This document shows, piece by piece, positions 21,806-23,912 of a stretch of DNA of 23,912 nucleotides (positions are counted from its first letter, which is position 1; each line of letters starts with the position of its first letter). The notes below the pieces were generated by a model, which was given only the letters and a program-made list of their open reading frames with translations, had not been told where the DNA came from and ran no database searches. The stretch covers positions 1 to 23,912 of the forward strand of contig DAOWHZ010000024.1 of the NCBI GenBank assembly GCA_030641105.1, in the 5' to 3' direction. A program made the translations under genes and the position numbers. The DNA is from a bacterium (lineage in GTDB: Bacteria > Patescibacteria > ABY1 > BM507 > VMTK01).

Positions 21806-22546
21806 TTAAAATATTAATCTCACCGCCAATATCAATAAAATGCCAAGAACAAAAGCGCTAAAATGAATCAAATTTTCCTTAAAACTGGTTCCGTGTTTTA
21901 TTTCAGGAATTAAATCCGAGCAGGCAATATAAATAAAATTACCGGCGGCAAACGGTAAGAGAAATGTAACATCTATTTTAGTGGAAATAAAATAAGCCAC
22001 TATACCTCCGAGCACAATTGTTAAAGCGGAAAAAAAATTAAACAATAAAGCTTTTTTCTTTTCCCAGCCCCCATGGATTAAAATGCCAAAATCTCCCAGC
22101 TCTTGCGGCACTTCATGAGCCGCGCAAGCCAGCCAAGTAACCATGCCTAATTTAATATCCACAATAAAAGCGCCGGCAATAGCCAAGCCGCCAATAAAAT
22201 TATGAATGCCGTCAGAAACTAAAACAAGATAAGTAAATGGCTCTTTATGTTCGGAAATTGTTTTGTGGCAATGATGCCAATGAATAAATTGTTCCAACAG
22301 CAAAAACAAAATAAAACCAAATAACAGCCACAAAAAAATATTTAATTGCGGACCGCCAACTCTTTCAATTGCTTCCGGGATCATATGTAAAAAAGCTCCG
22401 CCCAATAAAGCGCCGGCGGAAAAAGCCACTAGGGGAAGAATTACCTTTTTTAGTAATTCCTCTTTTAAATATAAGACGAGCAAACCTACCCATGCTATTA
22501 AGCTCATGGCAAAAGTGCTAATAATAATCCAAAGTAAAATAGGCAT
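21806..22546 (-). CDS. ZIP-family divalent metal transporter
   Basis: A 246-residue integral membrane protein with about eight predicted spans, transporting zinc or related divalent cations into the cytoplasm. Family motifs are VSDGIHNFIGGLAIAG (TM4, H115 and N116) and AAHEVPQELGDFGIL (TM5, H144, E145, E149). The usual HNF.DG of TM4 is HNFIGG here, so one acidic residue is lost. A His-rich cytosolic loop (IHWHHCHK, about 88-95) between TM3 and TM4 is typical. The C-terminal half contains LLPFAAGNFIYIACSDLIPE. It starts 5 bases after the sugar-transferase stop, so the two genes are likely co-transcribed. Confidence 0.88.
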   Translation of the reverse strand: MPILLWIIISTFAMSLIAWVGLLVLYLKEELLKKVILPLVAFSAGALLGGAFLHMIPEAIERVGGPQLNIFLWLLFGFILFLLLEQFIHWHHCHKTISEHKEPFTYLVLVSDGIHNFIGGLAIAGAFIVDIKLGMVTWLACAAHEVPQELGDFGILIHGGWEKKKALLFNFFSALTIVLGGIVAYFISTKIDVTFLLPFAAGNFIYIACSDLIPEIKHGTSFKENLIHFSAFVLGILLILAVRLIF

Positions 22547-22551
22547 AATTT

Positions 22552-23199
22552 TTAAATTCCCTTTGCCTTAAAAATAACAGACAAAGTGCGAAAAATTATT
22601 TTTATATCCATTAAAATTATTTTCCAAAAAGGATTATTTAGGCAAAAATTAATATATTCTCTATCAAGTTGCTCTTGATTCATGCCTGGCTCGCCTTTGT
22701 GCGATTGGTAATTGCCGGTTAAGCCGGCTTTTACTATAGTTTTTGTAGTAATTCCTTGGTTTAATATCTTTTGATAATTTTCTTGATTAACTGGTCTAGG
22801 CCCGACCATGCTCATATTCCCTTTCATAACATTAAATAATTGAGGCAGTTCATCTAAATAAATTTTTTGTACAACTTGGCCGATTTTGGTTAAACTTTTA
22901 TGGTCATGCTCTAATTTTTTAGTATGGATAAACTCCTGATTCTTTTTCATTTCAGCAATAACATTTGGTTTAAAAACATTAAACTTAACAAACTTAAATG
23001 GCCTGCCTTGGGAAATTCTGATTTCTTTATAAAATAAAGGGGCAAAAATTTTACCGCGTAAAATATGATCAATAAAAATAGCCAAAAGTATTAAAATAAA
23101 TAATGGCAAAAAAATCGTTAATAAGAAAACAGCCAAAATAATATCAAACAATCTTTTGGCTTTTGGTATGGGGATTTTTTGTATATTTTTTATTTGCAT
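22552..23199 (-). CDS. Bacterial sugar transferase (phosphoglycosyl transferase)
   Basis: A 215-residue membrane-bound enzyme that transfers a sugar-1-phosphate to undecaprenyl phosphate, the first step of capsule, O-antigen or other surface-glycan assembly. The membrane-associated helix is in KAKRLFDIILAVFLLTIFLP (about 13-32). The Asp-Glu catalytic pair lies in DELPQLFNVMKGNMSMV followed by GPRP, and KAGLTGNYQSH comes after. The usual K-F-R-(T/S)-M motif is KFNVF here, an unusual change. I start at 23199. An upstream in-frame extension from 23268 reads straight through the tRNA-Pro gene and is artefactual. The start lies only 12 bases from the tRNA 3' end. It may share a transcript with the ZIP and methyltransferase genes. 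Confidence 0.85.
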   Translation of the reverse strand: MQIKNIQKIPIPKAKRLFDIILAVFLLTIFLPLFILILLAIFIDHILRGKIFAPLFYKEIRISQGRPFKFVKFNVFKPNVIAEMKKNQEFIHTKKLEHDHKSLTKIGQVVQKIYLDELPQLFNVMKGNMSMVGPRPVNQENYQKILNQGITTKTIVKAGLTGNYQSHKGEPGMNQEQLDREYINFCLNNPFWKIILMDIKIIFRTLSVIFKAKGI

Positions 23200-23210
23200 T
23201 TTAATATTGG

Positions 23211-23283
23211 TCGGGCTGACTGGATTTGAACCAGCGACCTCATCGTCCCGAACGATGCGCGCTACCATCTGCGCTACAGCCCG
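23211..23283 (-). tRNA. tRNA-Pro (anticodon CGG)
   Basis: A 73-base cloverleaf on the minus strand without encoded CCA. The acceptor CGGGCTG pairs with CAGCCCG, with a 4-base D stem. Anticodon stem CATCG/CGATG encloses the loop TTCGGGA, giving CGG. The T arm is GCTGG, TTCAAAT, CCAGT, and the discriminator base is A. It lies between the holin-like gene and the sugar-transferase gene. Confidence 0.92.
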
Positions 23284-23346
23284 ATACTTCGCTAAAGCTT
23301 CGTATCGTGAACTAATTTATAAACCTTTAGCCAATTAAAATTTATT

Positions 23347-23374
23347 CACTTTGATACTCCAAAGTATCAAAGTG
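23347..23374. terminator. Perfect 12-bp-stem hairpin after the holin-like gene
   Basis: CACTTTGATACT (23347-23358) pairs with AGTATCAAAGTG (23363-23374) around a 4-base loop. It abuts the stop codon of the gene that ends at 23375. On the minus strand it is followed by AATAAATTTTAATT, a weak T-run. It may act as a terminator or a 3'-end protecting hairpin. A second short inverted repeat (CGATAC...GTATCG) occurs at 23282-23307. Confidence 0.5.
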
Positions 23375-23719
23375 CTACCTACCTACACTAAACAAGCTAT
23401 TTAAAGCATAGCTAATAATTGACAAAACAATGCTAAACAGCACAGCAACCCAAAAACCGCTCACCTCAAATCCTTTTATCACTGATGAAGCCAATAAAAT
23501 TAATGAAGCATTAATAACAAAAGTAAACAGGCCGAGCGTTAGAATATTTATCGGTAAAGTTAGAATTATCAAAATCGGTTTCAGGATAATATTTATTACA
23601 CCCAAAAATACAGCCAGCCATAAAGCGGCCCATATTCCGCTTACCGCAACACCTGAAATAATATAAGCGCTGATTAAAATTGACACTGCCATAATCAGCC
23701 ATTTTAAAAGTATAGACAT
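23375..23719 (-). CDS. Phage-holin-family (YvlD-type) small membrane protein
   Basis: A 114-residue protein of the DUF360/phage holin 4 superfamily (PF04020), widespread in bacteria. It has four hydrophobic segments, starting LKWLIMAVSILISAYII, then WAALWLAVFLGVINIILKP, ILTLPINILTLGLFTFVI, and WVAVLFSIVLSIISY. The strings GVINIILKP and LPINILTLGLF are characteristic. I use the ATG at 23719. A longer reading frame to 23860 runs through the tRNA-Ala gene and is not credible. Despite the family name, these are usually chromosomal membrane proteins of uncertain role, not evidence of a phage. It lies between two tRNA genes and is followed by a perfect hairpin. Confidence 0.82.
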   Translation of the reverse strand: MSILLKWLIMAVSILISAYIISGVAVSGIWAALWLAVFLGVINIILKPILIILTLPINILTLGLFTFVINASLILLASSVIKGFEVSGFWVAVLFSIVLSIISYALNSLFSVGR

Positions 23720-23725
23720 ATAGTG

Positions 23726-23796
23726 TGGACTTACCGGGAGTTGAACCCGGGACTCAGCAATGCGAATGCTGCGTAATACCGCTTTACTATAAGCCC
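23726..23796 (-). tRNA. tRNA-Ala (anticodon CGC)
   Basis: A 71-base cloverleaf on the minus strand. The acceptor GGGCTTA pairs with TAAGTCC, including a G3.U70 wobble, the classic alanine identity element. The anticodon stem CAGCA/TGCTG encloses TTCGCAT, giving CGC. The T arm is CCGGG, TTCAACT, CCCGG, and the discriminator is A. CCA is not encoded. It starts the visible minus-strand block. Confidence 0.9.
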
Positions 23797-23869
23797 AAAG
23801 CATTGAGCGCCAAATCACAAACTCCAAACAACAAACAAGTCTCAAATTCCAATTTAACAAATTTTATTT

Positions 23870-23912
23870 GTCATTCCTGCGAAAGCAGAAATCCAGTGAT
23901 TAGCGCTAATCA
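23870..23912. repeat. Dispersed-type palindromic repeat at the right edge
   Basis: 23870-23896 contains CATTCCTGCGAAAGCAG and ATCCAG, close to a palindrome seen in many unrelated bacterial genomes (consensus CATTCC.GCGAAAGC.GGAATCC). It is directly followed by a perfect 16-base palindrome TGATTAGCGCTAATCA (23897-23912), which is cut by the window end, so the full element may be longer. No gene is visible between 23797 and the edge. Confidence 0.6.

Noticed and set aside
23200..23268. N-terminal extension of the sugar-transferase frame upstream of 23199
   Set aside because: The extra 23 codons are the antisense-free reading of the tRNA-Pro gene itself, and the residues do not resemble the family. 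The ATG at 23199 gives a normal start.
23375..23719. Prophage, suggested by the holin family name
   Set aside because: PF04020 proteins are widespread chromosomal membrane proteins. No phage structural or lysis genes are nearby.
23720..23860. N-terminal extension of the holin-like frame upstream of 23719
   Set aside because: It reads through the tRNA-Ala gene and adds 47 residues unrelated to the family.

Overview
The window is A+T-rich bacterial DNA, most consistent with a Candidatus Patescibacteria (CPR, Parcubacteria-like) chromosome. This assignment is an inference. It rests on small compact genes with mostly weak or absent Shine-Dalgarno sites, surface proteins carrying a repeat built around the motif YYLGRPADAF, palindromic repeats inserted in frame into proteins, and a mix of cell-wall, surface-polymer and housekeeping genes with little other metabolism. 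UGA is used as a stop codon, so the genetic code looks standard.

Left part (1-11941, all genes on +). A secreted trypsin-like protease (1-2055) is followed by an unrecognised helical protein and by accessory DNA. The accessory DNA holds a truncated rhuM gene between two direct repeats, then three REP-like hairpins just upstream of an IS200-type Y1 transposase, which resembles a RAYT/REPIN locus. A cell-wall and division stretch follows: ddl, a PLP aminotransferase, an M20 peptidase, a truncated and motif-degenerate MurF-like protein, and ftsQ. Next come a 49-residue membrane protein and a cassette led by a perfect-consensus promoter: a complete Xer recombinase, a small protein with a possible nuclease motif, and a shrunken Xer paralogue overlapping it by 4 bases.

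Right part (11952-23912, all genes on -). Reading in the direction of transcription from the right edge: tRNA-Ala(CGC), a holin-family membrane protein, tRNA-Pro(CGG), a phosphoglycosyl transferase, a ZIP metal transporter, a methyltransferase, a secreted phosphodiester glycosidase with two copies of the surface repeat, a purine-nucleoside-type laccase-domain enzyme, a GT26 glycosyltransferase fused to a Nudix domain, a 58-residue membrane protein directly before gltX, three small genes ending in a clear terminator, a glycerate 2-kinase, a coiled-coil M23 murein hydrolase activator, and a small HExxH metalloprotease-like protein. The two gene blocks converge at about 11945.

Functional themes. 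Ddl, FtsQ, the M23 protein and perhaps the MurF-like protein act on peptidoglycan and division. The sugar transferase and GT26 enzyme probably build a surface glycan. The protease and the glycosidase share a surface repeat and probably share a location.

The most unusual material is (i) the Xer / nuclease-like / degenerate-Xer cassette, (ii) the wealth of structured repeats, including a REPIN-like pair with a covarying third copy, a cloverleaf-like 86-bp element, a 97-bp hairpin with relatives near ftsQ and ddl, and several in-frame palindromic insertions, and (iii) the shared surface repeat.
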